A stretch of 64,000 bases of DNA from the NCBI RefSeq assembly GCF_963678635.1, contig NC_087069.1:53702635-53766634 (forward strand), read 5' to 3'. The translations under genes and the position numbers were made by a program. Origin of the DNA: Symsagittifera roscoffensis. Its lineage: Eukaryota > Xenacoelomorpha > Acoela > Convolutidae. The notes beneath the pieces were generated by a model. It saw only the letters and a program-made list of their open reading frames with translations. It was not told the DNA's origin and did no database searches. Positions 21,151-32,726 of the stretch are shown here, piece after piece (the first letter of the stretch is position 1; each line of letters opens with the position of its first letter).

Positions 21151-22500
21151 CGACTGGCCAGCGTCTAAACACAGCTCTACATGCTTTTCACCGTCTCTGC
21201 CAAAGCCAGTTCTTGTGGTGGTTTTCCTAACATCGGGTCGACAAAACGTTAATGCTTTCCGGCTTCGACCAGAACGCTCAAATTAACTTAATTATATGCA
21301 AAAATAGTGAGCTCATGGCTATGTCTCAGTATCCCCAGACCACGAGGTCACTCATAAAAACAGGGCTACTACTATTTATTATATAACTATAAATTTTGTT
21401 CAGTAGATAAAAATCATCAACTTCATCGAAGATGGATCAACCCTTTCCCTAAACTCCTAGCTTCTCATTCTCTGAAAATAAATCTAGATGATAATTAAAT
21501 TCAACTCAGGGCATGACCAGGACGCTAAAATTTATGTAAAACAGTTTGAGTTCTCCACCCGAGGCAGAATGGACACGCCGAACCCAACACCATTTCATTT
21601 TCTCCGGTTCTACGTTGTAACGATTCTAACAACACAATCGTTACAACTCGTAATGGTCTCCAATCGCTATTTCAATATGTTGTTGTTTTTTCGTAGTTGT
21701 TTCCGATTATATTGTTGTTCTAATTTGCTGTTTCAGTGTGTGCGAAATATTAAAAGGTTACGTGTCGTTCACGTCAAAAACGAAATTTCAAATTTTAGCA
21801 TGTCTGTTGAAACTAACCCTTACCGATTTGTCTAATCGTTCAAATAACGCCGCTAATCCATTAAAACCAACAATGTTCCAGGTTAGATGTTCTTTTTCTG
21901 ATCGATAAAAATTCGATTGCGAAACTGCATTTTCGTATATTCTTGTCGAATGTCACATACTCCCCGGACAGCCCGGTCAATGTCCTCATTGAGTCTTGTA
22001 GTTTTCGTCAAAATGGTACAGTGCCATCGAATAGAATTTACAAAATGCATGAAAGCACCTTTATCCGCCTCATATCAACTCACTGCAGAATATAAATGGC
22101 ATCATACCAAACTATTATAGCCTTCCAAATTCTTTCATCAATCTGGATATGACTTAAAATAAAACATCTTTTTCTGATTTCAAATGTCAATGCCCTCATT
22201 TAAAAATTTTTCTCCTAGGTTCAAACGGTGTTGGGTTGCAGGACAGTCCTGTCAACCAACAAGCTAAAATTATCCTACAATACTTCTTCCCTTTGAAACT
22301 TAAGGTGTTATAAGTCCTAAATATTAAAATTAAGGAACTCGGTGGTTAGAAGGAACAATTAAATAATCTCCCTCCTCAAGAGATTACTCAAGCCTTTCAA
22401 GTCACCACAAAGTGATCGGTCCTCTTAGTTGATTAAAAGCAATTATGAAGGCTGGAATATTCTAAAACACTCTTCTAATTTTCTTTATCTTTGCATCTTG
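21151..22500. other. Mixed interval without a recognisable gene
   Basis: Contains decayed sequence right of the RT fragment. A plus-strand frame at 21488-21835 has no recognisable domain. A minus-strand stretch near 21905-22017 reads protein-like (RLNEDIDRAVRGVCDIRQEY), but no start, splice site or homology can be shown. Composition becomes more GC-rich towards 22500, where the next block starts. Confidence 0.3.
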
Positions 22501-22517
22501 TTTCTTTCGGCCGTTCG

Positions 22518-23696
22518 TCAAGGTTCAATCTCCTCCTCCTGCGTCATTGAATCCTCACTTTCCGTCTCTGTGTCTCGCAACACGTCGGTAGCTATTCTGA
22601 CGCTGTTGGAAGCAGTCCTCCAACACCTCTGCTCTTTTAATCTTTGTTTACAACAAGGTAGAGGATCAAAGTTAGCTTCTCTGTTTCGGCAGAAGCTGTT
22701 GTGGAGGCACAACGTCACGTTTCTGTCCCAGTCTTCCTTCAATATCTCTTCTTTTTCCCTTCCGTCATATTCGCTTGTCCTAGAAGTTCTCTTCACTGCG
22801 GTGTTTACTGCATTTCGATGAGTAACGAAAGCTCGCTTAAAAGCTCCTGCCCCAATAACACGCTGATACGCACTGTACACTCTGCTGTGCTTAGACAAAT
22901 ATTTCTTGGCATGCTCGTACAACCATGCAGTCATGTTGGCTCTAAACTTAGGCATCAGTCGTCTTCTGACCCATATTTTTTTCACTTCCATCGGAGTGTT
23001 CAACATTTTGCACATTGTCTCAAAAAGATCTAAATCTTTTAGACAATCCAATTCCTGCAACTGTTCTTTCGTCGGCGCTTCTTGTCTATTGTTCTGTCTT
23101 ACATGCGCTTCCAGCCATCGTATCGCCATCATAACTCCTACTATCACTATCGTTATGGGCTGTGATGAATCCGGTAAACCCATGGAGAGCAGCTCTCCAG
23201 AGTCCCAGATCAACACCAGATTACTACGCCCGGGGTACCACCATGTTTCTAGCAAGCAATTGCAGGGAAACTCACCATGTGTCGTTATGATGCTCCTGCA
23301 ATTACGCTTTCCCGAAGCTTCCAGTGGTGGTTCCACTTCCATCATCAATCGATGGACTTCATCGTTCTCATCTACTGCATTGTAATCTGTGACTATTGAT
23401 ACTTTCTGCTTTTGTCTTTCAAAGTCACTGAAGTTCCCACTGACGTATCCCATGTACTTCTCGATTTTAATTCCTCTCTGGTTCTCTCCGGAAGTGCTGA
23501 GAACATTTTGCACAGTAACTCGTAAGATTTTTCGGACATTCTCGCTAGTCTTACGCATTTCGGTACTAAGAAGGCTTGATCCACGATCGTCCTCGTACTC
23601 TTCACATCCACCGCTAAAAAATGCACTGGGTATCTGCTTTTGCATATTGGAGCTAATGCCGATACCACAAAATATTGCGCACCCGACCATCCGCAT
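22518..23696 (-). CDS. 392-codon frame at the left end of the GC-rich block
   Basis: Longest intact frame of the block. The central part contains a hydrophobic segment (ITIVIVGVMMAI) of membrane-span type, preceded by a Cys/Trp-containing region and followed by about 170 mostly charged residues rich in Arg/Lys and ending in an acidic tail. Over the first about 95 codons an alternative frame (23393-23668) reads more like a folded protein, so a frameshift near 23400 is likely and the true product would be a composite. The start ATG overlaps the stop of the preceding frame (TAATG at 23696). It could be a membrane-anchored glycoprotein remnant; no family is recognised. Confidence 0.35.
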   Translation of the reverse strand: MRMVGCAIFCGIGISSNMQKQIPSAFFSGGCEEYEDDRGSSLLSTEMRKTSENVRKILRVTVQNVLSTSGENQRGIKIEKYMGYVSGNFSDFERQKQKVSIVTDYNAVDENDEVHRLMMEVEPPLEASGKRNCRSIITTHGEFPCNCLLETWWYPGRSNLVLIWDSGELLSMGLPDSSQPITIVIVGVMMAIRWLEAHVRQNNRQEAPTKEQLQELDCLKDLDLFETMCKMLNTPMEVKKIWVRRRLMPKFRANMTAWLYEHAKKYLSKHSRVYSAYQRVIGAGAFKRAFVTHRNAVNTAVKRTSRTSEYDGREKEEILKEDWDRNVTLCLHNSFCRNREANFDPLPCCKQRLKEQRCWRTASNSVRIATDVLRDTETESEDSMTQEEEIEP

Positions 23697-23977
23697 TAAG
23701 TCTCACTAAGCCGGATGTTCATTTCCGCCTCGATCGCTTCCCTCCACTTTACTATATACTTTTGTTCAGTTTGCAAAACTCCCGGAAACACTTCTACACT
23801 GATGGTCGTGACCATCTCATGCTTTTGTTCTAGATTCAATGGTGACTCTAAAGAACCAAACATGCTGTAGAACCCTAGTCCAGTCACTAGCTTCACCTCG
23901 GTCCCTCCATGGTAATCTGCAATCAATTCCGTTTCCGTTCTTGCTTTCATCACAATATTCCCAAACAATATCGTCAA
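23696..23977 (-). pseudogene. Unassigned coding-like fragment
   Basis: 93 codons with a mixed, folded-protein-like composition (segment KLVTGLGFYSMFGSL) ending at a TAATG overlap with the next frame. Its natural continuation seems to lie in another frame to the left. No family is recognised. Confidence 0.3.
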
Positions 23978-24003
23978 TTGCTTGTGTTGTTTCTACAGGG
24001 TCT

Positions 24004-24513
24004 TTACGCAATCCAGACCTCCACAGATGTGACCTTCCAGTCCATAGACTTCTGCAAGACAACTACCAGGTTTGACCCAGTCCTCTGGTACCCAGCTACT
24101 TTGTCTTCTCCGTTGCTTTTAGAGGCTGTCGTCATCAGATTATAGATGATGTTCAGGTCACGCAAGTTACAGTCTGCATTCATTTCCCCCTGAACGTCTT
24201 GTGTCGCTCGCAAGATCGAATCAGCGTTGGGACTAGGACATCATGATGGCTTCCTTAGCTCCCATACCACCATTAAGCTCGTTCTCAGCAATTCGTCCGA
24301 GAATCCCATCCCCCCAAACTCCACTCGGTTGTCAGATTTTGGCACTGAAGGTGCAGTCACCTTTTCCTCCAAGACTAGTCCCAGCTTGGTCTGCTGATTA
24401 GCAGCGCTTCTTATCGTTGCAATTCTTGACGTCCAGAATCTCAGCAACACTGCTTGCTCGTAATCAAAGAAGCAATCGCGTATGTCTTCATTTATGAAAG
24501 TGTTGTACGCCAT
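24004..24513 (-). pseudogene. Unassigned frame broken by one stop
   Basis: Two consecutive segments (24241-24513 and 24004-24213) share one reading frame and are separated by a single TGA at about 24241. Together they span about 170 codons of protein-like composition. No recognisable motif. A single stop in an otherwise open frame suggests decay of a once continuous gene. Confidence 0.35.
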
Positions 24514-24515
24514 CC

Positions 24516-25153
24516 CTATGACTCCGGATACGTAGCTGTATGATTTTTTCCTGATCGGTCCACAGTATTCACTGGATTTCCCATAGAATCCTTAGTGAGC
24601 CTCAGCTCCTTGTTTAAGAACCTCCTTATTTCGTCTATTTTCCTCATCGGTTCTAGTTCCATGGGTTCTTTCCTATTTACTCGCATTGGTTTGCTCTGAT
24701 TTATGTCCAAAAATGCTGGCAAGAGTAAGACTTTTGCTCGTTCATCGCCTTCTCTTAGCTGGCACTGAAATTTATTCAATCATAAATCGAATGGAACAGA
24801 TAGCGTTTCTCCGCATCGCGCACGCTACTGCTGCTCCTTCTTGGGTTATCAGATCTCTCACACTCGTCATTAAGAACATTTCGATCCCTTCGATCTTTTT
24901 CTTTCTCCCGAGACATACTTCCCGCGTGTCAGTCCAATCATGCACCAAGCGAAATGAGTTGTAACTCTGTTCTTACATACGGTATTGCTATCAGAGCGTG
25001 TATCTTCGGTGTTATTCTCATTTCATCTTCGAAGTTTTGTAACACTACTGCTATCCATGGAAGGCTCACAAATTGCTCTAGCGTCTCCGCGTGCATTTCA
25101 GACAATATGAGATTTCCGTATGCCTTCTGTTTTAGGGTGGTGCCTTGCATCAT
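24516..25153 (-). pseudogene. Unassigned broken coding-like fragments
   Basis: Two short frames (24516-24779 and 24938-25153) in different phases, with composition like the rest of the block. The first is rich in charged residues around an M-R-K-I-D-E-I-R-R-F helix-like stretch. No function is assigned. Confidence 0.25.
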
Positions 25154-25331
25154 TGTCTCCTGATAGCACTTTTGTCGTCCAGTGCAATTAAGTGTCCTCT
25201 GGCCGAGTTCCTGTATTCCAACATCTCCATTTATCCACCGGCGGGTTCATCAATCGAGACAGTTTCAGATATTGTCAGTCGGTTATATTCCACTGGGACT
25301 AGCTGTCGTACGACGCCTCCCTTTCCGTGAT

Positions 25332-25817
25332 TCATGGGAGACGGTTTGAAATCTTTAAGGGTACACTCCCGCATTGGCTAAGTATCTCCATTTCCAACGT
25401 CGCTCCAGTCAGAGTGCGGTCACTCTTCTTGGTTTTGTAACTGGCTGATTTAATTCCTGTCATGAGAATGGGTGGCACAATCGCTACATTAGTCAACATC
25501 CTGTCTGTGCCAGGCAATCGATCATCACCCTGTCCCAAGTCCATGGCTCCTTATACGCGTTTTCTTTTGGCTGAGTTGACAGCGTTCATCAAAATTTCGG
25601 AATCGACCTTTGTTTTTTCAGCTTTCCTCAACGTCACTTTGCTGCCCAAATTCATTTTCTTTTCGTTGATTCTGTCAATCACACTTTTTGATCGTATCGT
25701 TCCCTTTCGGGTTCTTGACAGATATACCCCTTTTCCGTTGTCTTCTTGCGGCGTCATTTTGATAGGAGAGTTTGCCTCACTTTCGTCAGTGGCCGAGTCG
25801 ATCAACAACTCGCTCAA
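25332..25817 (-). pseudogene. Unassigned frame broken by one stop
   Basis: 25551-25817 and 25332-25544 lie in one frame, divided by a single stop. The first part is charged and Ser/Lys-rich and ends in a basic cluster (SAKRKRV); the second has a hydrophobic core (TNVAIVPPILMTGIK). Either one broken gene or two adjacent ones. Confidence 0.3.
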
Positions 25818-26923
25818 TCTCCCTTCACACTCGTCGAGTTTGTCAAGGCTTCCCGCATTGGTGGTCGGTTGAGACCTAGTTTCAAAATAGATTGGGTTCC
25901 GTAGCTCTGAAATACTGTCCAGACCTTTTCCATGAAGGCCACTCCGTCCATTCTGCAGCCCCTCCTATTTTCATGGCCTCTATGATGCACCTCCCACTCT
26001 TCTTCGGGCAATGTTCCCAAGAAAGGTACTCTGGCAGTGCCCTCTATTCTTCTTCTCCTTGGTGATTCCATCAATAGTTTCTGTTCGGTGTTTTTAGAAT
26101 TGCTCGGAGAGCTGGTCTGCGGCAAGTTTCGGTTCGTTCCCATGAAGGCCGATGGGGGTTCCAGCTTGGAAGTACCCTCGTCTGCCGGCTCAGTCGTCGC
26201 TTTCAACGTGTTCGTGCCGTTTTGAAAGTCGCTGAGGAAGTTTAAACCCAGGCTGGACATCCCTCCTGTCGAAGCCTTATCGTCCTCTTTCTCGGCTTGA
26301 TAGGTATCCTGTTGCATAGGTTCTTTCGATCGACGGCTTTCTCCCTACCCATCGTCTCGTCTTGGACTCTTTCCTGAACTGGAGGGCCCCTGTTTCTCAT
26401 CCTTTGCCTCAACAGGAAATTTCGGTACCACTGGTCTGCCAGCTGACTGATCTTCCTCCTCTCCATGAACTACCTTAACTTCTTCACAGCCAAAGGGTGC
26501 TAGCATGTTTCCAGTCTGTAGGGTTCTTCCCACCTTCAACCCTGGTTTTACACTCGTTAAGATTAGGGAGGCTTCTGGTAAGTCAGACTTGCCTCTCATA
26601 ATCATAGGCGCCGGATCCAGCTTCGTCCATTCCTTGTCAAACCTCCCAGGCTTCGGAGTCGCTGTATTGCTCATTCGTCTCATTGCTTTATCAGCGTAAG
26701 CAAACTGCGTATACTGCAGCACTGCGACGTTTCTGCCAATGAAACACGGAATAATCATTTCAGAGAAGTTCGCCATTCTCCTTTCGTTAGTCTCAAAGGC
26801 TCCCATCCTAGGGGTTTGTACCACGGAGTCTGCTCCGAGCAACATTCTTCTTATCAAAGGGAATTCCTGGATCTCTTCTTGCAGTTTCTTGTAGTCACAC
26901 CAGCTCTTCGTTTCTTCTCTCAA
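25814..26923 (-). pseudogene. Long frame with one stop: globular N part, disordered C part
   Basis: 26345-26923 and 25814-26317 share one phase, with a single TAG at 26345. The first about 100 codons look folded and contain FPLIRRMLLGADSVVQ followed by RRMANFSEMIIPCFIG, loosely reminiscent of the F-P-x4-L-G region of some negative-strand RNA virus nucleoproteins (weak inference). The rest is low-complexity: acidic stretches, then Ser/Pro/Thr/Asn-rich sequence and a basic R-R-R-R cluster, as in phosphoprotein-like disordered regions. No database support. Confidence 0.35.
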
Positions 26924-26940
26924 CTTGTGGTACGCCGCGG

Positions 26941-27369
26941 TCAGTCGAGGAATTCTTGTGACTTCGCCGTTTGTTTTGTCGTGGGTCTCAGATTCCAGAA
27001 CTTCGTGAACACCTCAAAATGCCCTCTCTCCACTTCTCCCATCCTGTCACGGAACTGATCATCGAGGTTTATGATGGTCATCTCCGACTCTGATATCTTC
27101 GCGAATAACAATTCATCACTCATCAAATCTCGTGTTGTGCGTTGCTCGCACCAGTTAAGTGTACTTCCGTCCACTGCTGATATGAGGTTCAGATGCAACA
27201 CCGTCCTCCTGTAAGCCTCCACCTTAACGTCAGGGAACGCAAACGTGACTACTGGACCGTATATCACTGTCACGAACTCCGTGGCTCCCCTGATCAATGA
27301 TAAGGGATCGATCCTCATAGATAAGATCAGGTCATTTAGAAGACGCACGCCCCCAGCATGACCTCCCAT
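26941..27369 (-). pseudogene. Protein-like frame upstream in the block
   Basis: 142 codons of balanced composition with hydrophobic runs (FVTVIYGPVVTFAF) that look like the core of a globular protein. It ends shortly before the frame starting at 26923 and may be the N-terminal part of the same product after a frameshift. A further fragment at 27549-27767 continues the block to the right. No family is recognised. Confidence 0.35.
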
Positions 27370-27784
27370 TCTTCCTCCCTCTGAATCATTTCATCCTCTC
27401 CTGTATCAAAGTGATTCTGCTGCAGGAGCTACTGGATAAGAGTGTGTCGCAAATCTCTTATCTTGTTCCAGGAATCCGTGGATCGCTTCACGTCGAACTT
27501 CCTTACATTCTCCCTCATGTGCTCTAGATAGCGGGTCAAATTCATCAATCATCCCAAGCTTTCATGTGTTATCGCGATAAACGTCAGAAGTCCATCTAGT
27601 CGCAAGTTCTGCACTCCTTCGGTTAGCAGGATCGTTGGTCCTGTCACGAAGTTCTCTGCTCCAAACGTCACGAACAGGGCTAGTAATTCAACAATCGATA
27701 CTTCTATGACTGCTTGGAGGAATTCTTTAACCAGATATCGAGAAAGCGATGGATAAGTTTTCGCCAAGAAAGACGCGGTCCATC

Positions 27785-27835
27785 CGACTCATTGATCAGG
27801 GGTTGATCAGGGGAGCAGCAGGGGTTGATCAGGGA
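27785..27835. repeat. Short tandem GGGGTTGATCA repeat at block edge
   Basis: TTGATCAGGGG appears three times within 50 bp, exactly where composition drops from GC-rich to AT-rich. It may mark the end of the inserted block. Confidence 0.6.
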
Positions 27836-27839
27836 GCCA

Positions 27840-29655
27840 GTATCTATGATCCGACACAAAGAGCTTAAAGTTTTCCCCTAAATCGAAAAAAAAACAAAAT
27901 TGCCTCAACTGCTTCAAAATCCAGAATAACTAAGATTAGGAACATACATTTCTTTCAAAATAGATAGATTTGAATTAAATCTTAAAAAATTATTGTGCAA
28001 AGAGTCAAAAAAATTATTGGCCAACTGAAACTAAAAAAAACTTTTTGGCAATAGATTTTCTACGAGGTTAAAAGAATGCAAGTTTTTCAAAATATTGCAC
28101 TTTGTCGCAGGATTTGCTTTTTTTGAGAATAAGAAATATTCAAATTTTGCATTCCAGTTGCACTTGGTTTGTAAATGCTTCAATCATGTAAAAAAATAAG
28201 AATTTTCCCAACTTTTAGTACATAAGTATACATAAAGTACTGAAGTTCCCATAGAAAAGCCTGAGAAGAGAACAACCAATTGACTGATGAGCAGTCGTCT
28301 GTATAATTTTAACGAACTTGTCCATCGCTTTCTGCAAAGTCAAAAATGTTTCTTGATTTAAAATCATTACTTTTTTTCAGATGTTTTCACCTCTGCCACC
28401 CTATATCAGTTCGCATTACTTGCTATCATCTCCTACAATATTCGCAAGTCCATCAGATCAATATACAGAGCAATTCGTTATCAATAACTGTACAAAAGAT
28501 GCGTGCAGTAATTTATAGTTTCCGGATGACACCTGTCCCACTGACTTTAGCTAAGAATTAAAAAAATGCATAATTTATAATGGTTTTGTTATAAACTTAT
28601 GACCTTTGGTTTGATCACAATAATCTAGAAATTCCATCAGAATACCAGCAATATTCAAAAACAAAAATTGCAAGCTTTTCCGGAAAATTTTGTTTTTCTC
28701 TGAGACCTTTTTTCCAAAAAAAACATTTGTTTTGATTCCTTGGATGTGTCGACGAAAGAAAAATTTCAAAATAACTTCACCAATTAAAAATTTTTGATTT
28801 TATTTGTTAAAACTTTTTGATCGAACTAAACTTTTTTGATTTGTTTTTCTTTTCATTTTCTTATCAGTTTGTACGAACTAGTGCCATTTTTCTTCCAAGC
28901 GATTTAAAACTTGAGCTTTTGTCTGTCACTTTTTTTGTAATTGCAGAGTAAGGTTTCATTTTTTACAGTTTAATCCATATAAATTTTAAGCTTTTTCTCG
29001 GTCACACAGTAGCTGAAGCCTTCTTTTTTTAGAAAACAGGTTTGCAAGGCACAATTGTTGTAAAAAGTGTCAGGTGGTTTTTAAGTTCTTCACAAACACT
29101 CCATATATTCATGTGCATACGTATAATTAAGTAAACCCTCAAAAAACCCTTAAAAGGATGCTAAAAAAATAGAAGAACCTGGAGCAGAGAAAAAAACTGT
29201 GATTGTGTTTACCAAAAAACATTTAAGTTAACACTGCCCATTTTTTTACGGTTTGGCATGCAGGCTTATTCCATGATTTCCATTAAGTTTATTATAAGGA
29301 TTTTTTTAACCTAACCTTCTTCGTAAACGTTCAATTTCAGAGGCCTAAAATGGGAGTTTCAGATGATGCAATTTGGGGCTTTTTTCCTTTTCAAACACTC
29401 TGATTTTCATTTTTTTTGCATTTAGTAAAATGAACGTTTGCATGGCGAACAACCTATTTAATGTATTTTCATTTATTCATCATGCTTTACATAGTTAAGA
29501 CACACATAGAGACATTTTATTACTAGAAAAACAGAAAAAAGTGAAAATTTGGAATGCAGGAGGAAAAATGGAAAAGAGCCACAAATTATCATGAAAAAAG
29601 GTTATGTTTAGAGTAGCTGTTGGTCGCAAAGGAAAAATTTAGGAAATTATGACAC
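27840..29655. other. AT-rich interval, no gene seen
   Basis: No recognisable coding, RNA or terminal-repeat signal apart from short shadows. The right end near 29550-29590 (GGAGGAAAAATGGAAAAGAGCC) resembles a terminus of the GGCTCTTTC-ended repeat family. Confidence 0.35.
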
Positions 29656-29659
29656 TGCT

Positions 29660-29800
29660 AAAATGTTTTCGCACTTTTCCTTTTCCTCCACCTGCAATTG
29701 GTCCGATCGTTACAAATTGTTCCGATGTTCACGTGGTCCGATCGTTACAAAAGTTGGCAGGCGGACTTCTTAGGCCATGGCAAACTTTTTTAGTCTCCAT
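29660..29800. repeat. Diverged copy of the TTAA-flanked MITE family
   Basis: CTTTTCCTCCACCTG, GTTCACGTGGTCCGATCGTTACAAAAGTTGG and CTTAGGCCATGGCAAAC parallel the interior of the MITE at 32520-32722 in the same order. GTCCGATCGTTACAAA is doubled locally. Confidence 0.5.
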
Positions 29801-29861
29801 AATTTTTATACTGCAAAACCACAAATTACACTATGAAACTGATGCTTGTGGAGGTCTTTCT

Positions 29862-30042
29862 AAAGGTCTTGTGAAAATATTCGAAGAAAGTTTGATAAAA
29901 ACATCCAATAAACAATACATCTAAAGGTCTTGTGAAAATATTCGAAGAAAGTTTGATAAAAACATCCAATAAACAATACATCTAAAGGTCTTGTGAAAAT
30001 ATTCGAAGAAAGTTTGATATAAACATCCAATAAACAATACAT
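29862..30042. repeat. 61-bp direct triplication
   Basis: Three almost identical 61-bp units start at 29862, 29923 and 29984 (AAAGGTCTTGTGAAAATATT then CGAAGAAAGTTTGATA). The near identity points to a recent event. Confidence 0.9.
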
Positions 30043-32515
30043 CTATTGGCAGTTTTCCAATCCCCATCTAAAAAAAATGAAAACAAATATCTATTTTTGT
30101 AGTTGATTTATGATTTTTTCCAGTTTTTAAGTCCTGCCTCACAAAAAATTCAATTCTAGTTTGTTGTTTCCAAATTATTCATAGAGCGGCTCTTTTTCTT
30201 TTTGCCCCCAGCTCACATAAGGATCAATTTTAGGGTGTCGCAAAGAGTTTTACAAGGCTAAGTATGAAGACCAAGCATGATTTTGTGGCTTAATAAGTCT
30301 GCATGCCCCTTTTTGTAATTGTTGGTCAACCTGAACAGAAAAATTTATTATGAAATTTCGCAGGTGGGGCAAAAGGAAACAGAGCCCAAACGGAAAATAG
30401 CTTGGAAGAAACGTTCAAATCTACTGAAACCTGTTAACTTCTTCATGCTGTCAGGATTCAAGGCTGTTAAAAAAATCAGAAAAAAAATTTCCGAAAGTGT
30501 TTTTCAAATATAAAAAAGCTAATGATCTGAATGCATCAAGATCACAGCATTAGGACAAGGGGCTCCTTTCCAGTTACTTCCTTTTAAATTCAATTTTGAA
30601 AAGCTTTTTTAACGTTTTCATAGTGCAAGCAAATTTGGCGTGGTGAATAAATCGACAACTGTGAACAGATTTGTTCTTCATACATTACAGCGTAACATCA
30701 CGCATTTAGCCAATAAAACACGTAAAACAAACATAAAATTCGGTATTTTGAAAGGAGGAAAACTGGAAAAGAACCGAACAAGGTTTTGAAGATTCACTTT
30801 TTTGAATATGTGAAGGTTTCGAAAGGATGAAAAATTCGAACAGCCAAAATTTATTGGAGTTATAGTTTCCACACTTTGTAGCCGCCCCGCGTTGTAACCA
30901 TATCTTCATTATTTGCTTTGAGATAGAACAGGAAAGAGCTCACAAGAACCCCATCCAAAGCGCTAGAACTTTTATCTCTTAGCGAAATTGGCGAAGGATT
31001 GCCAAACTTTGATTCAAACCATTTAGCGGTCAAAACTTTTAAAACCATTTAGACGGAGTCACGGAAGAGTCAATTTTTGTTAAAAAATTTGCATAAGGCT
31101 AAAGATAAAAAAATTGGTGTTCAAAAATTGCGGGAAAGTTATGCGCAAGAAGATATAAAAACTGCGATTCAACAGTTTTCGAAAAATAAGTAACGAAAAA
31201 AATTAAATCCAAGCAAGCTCTGTTTTGTACCCACAGTGATTTTTTTTCCTCCGTCGAAAAATGCAGATCAAATTGTGGATACTTGGTGAAATCCTGCTGC
31301 TGGTCGTTTTTTGATACCCCCTCTTCCAACTGACTCATCGGCTCTAGCAGAACTATATCAAAGCGCCATACATAAAAAGAAAGTGGCTATGGTCATACAG
31401 TGAGAAGAGACGAAAAAAAAGTAGAAATTGCGTATTATGAAGTTGAAGAGGCGGAAAAAAATCTTCTGTATTACATGTGTGACGCAAGGAAGTGCAAAAA
31501 ATGTTAGAAGGTTTTAGGATTCATTCTTTGATAACAATTTTATTGGTTTTTTATTATTATTCCAAAATCTTAAGTAGAAACATTACAGAAATCTCCAAGA
31601 ATTTTATGAAGAAACTGCAGATAATATAAAAAAACATTTACATGAAAGAGTAGCAGTAAGTGTACCCATTGAAGCTCCAACCTACCGAACAAAATTAGAC
31701 CGCTCTCCAAACTAAATTCTCAGTTTTGTACTTTTGAGGGGTATGATGGGAAATAACCTAATTAATTGGCTTCAAACTCAAATTTGTTCAGGCAAAATGG
31801 GCTGGCGAGAGCAATCAAGGGTTGGACAGAGACAAAGACAGAAGTGACCTGACGTCATGTCCTAAAAAGGTAAAAAAAGGTTACGATACGCTGTAGTCAG
31901 TTCCGCAACTGGTAAGAGCAACCGAAAGACCGTAAAACCTGCACCCGTTCTCGCTCGTTAGCGCTTGCTAACTTGCAGTTAAGTTTTATAATTTTCAATA
32001 ATTAGCATAGTTTTGCATTTCAATTTAATACATCAATTTTACCAATCAATTTTTTGGTCAATTTTTAGCAAAAGTTTTAGTTGAAGCTAAGAAAACCATA
32101 TATTTTTAGAATCAAAAGCTTGAACTAATGTATGCCTAGTTTCAGCTTTTGTTCAAATAATTTTACTAGCTGATTTTGTTGAAGTATTTGTTTATCCAAA
32201 AAGCTTCGGCCTTAATATTTATAAAACATCAATTTGTTCAAATTAGAGTTAACCAAATATGTAGAAATACCAAAATGTTCAAGCGCCCACAAAATGGTGA
32301 TTTTGAAATTATGCCAGATTGTAAAAATTTACCGATTATGAATTATTAAACGTCCTGAATTGAATTTTGTGTTTCTGATCTTTTTGAACAATAACCGTCC
32401 TGTTGCTTGTAGCAGGATTATTCACTACAATTCATTAAGTAAACTTTGTTTTGTTTTCAAATTCGATATTCCCACATGGTGAGGAGCATATAATTTTTAT
32501 ATTATAGAAAATATC
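30043..32515. other. AT-rich interval, no gene seen
   Basis: Further termini-like pieces of the GGCTCTTTC family appear near 30184 and 30760. A GC-richer patch at 31780-31980 includes a D-arm-like ACTGGTAAGAGCA but no B box. Short frames are not supported as genes. Confidence 0.35.
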
Positions 32516-32519
32516 TTAA

Positions 32520-32722
32520 CGGGCTCTTTCTTCTATTCCCCCACCTACGAAATTTCACTAGTTAACTTGTGTTCACGCTATCCGATTGTTACAAAAATTG
32601 GATTGCGGTCATTTTAGGCCATGAAAACATCATTGATTATATTGCTTAACCTTCTAAAAGCCGTCGTTAAACCAAAAAAGTTGGTGCTTATGTGAGAAGG
32701 GCGGAAACCGAGAAAGAGCCGG
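32520..32722. mobile_element. MITE, 203 bp, TTAA target site
   Basis: The left end CGGGCTCTTTCT and the inverted right end CCGGCTCTTTCTCG are bounded by TTAA on each side (32516-32519 and 32723-32726). The TTAA duplication and short terminal repeats fit a piggyBac-like or Kolobok-like non-autonomous element. A diverged relative lies at 29660-29800. Confidence 0.7.
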
Positions 32723-32726
32723 TTAA

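Larger units (their letters stand above)
22518..27770 (-). other. GC-rich coding-like block, possible endogenous viral element
   Basis: About 5.2 kb with markedly higher GC than its flanks (31 of 60 bases in a sampled line at 26401, 18 of 60 at 28201) and a strong purine bias on the minus strand. Minus-strand frames of 70-390 codons follow each other end to end in all three frames, separated by single stops or shifts, while the plus-strand frames look antisense. Order from the right: a helical, globular-looking product, then a Ser/Pro/acid-rich disordered-looking product, then smaller products, then one with a hydrophobic segment and a long basic tail. A nucleoprotein, phosphoprotein, matrix, glycoprotein order of a non-segmented negative-strand RNA virus would fit, but I recognise no diagnostic motif and see no polymerase. 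An unknown mobile element is the alternative. Confidence 0.4.

Noticed and set aside
22429-26225. Plus-strand frames up to 159 codons across the GC-rich block
   Set aside because: They mirror the more protein-like minus-strand frames and are rich in Ser, Phe, Leu and Cys as expected for antisense translations.
31895-31990. tRNA-like D-arm ACTGGTAAGAGCA
   Set aside because: No B box, no acceptor or T stem could be paired; at most a SINE relic.
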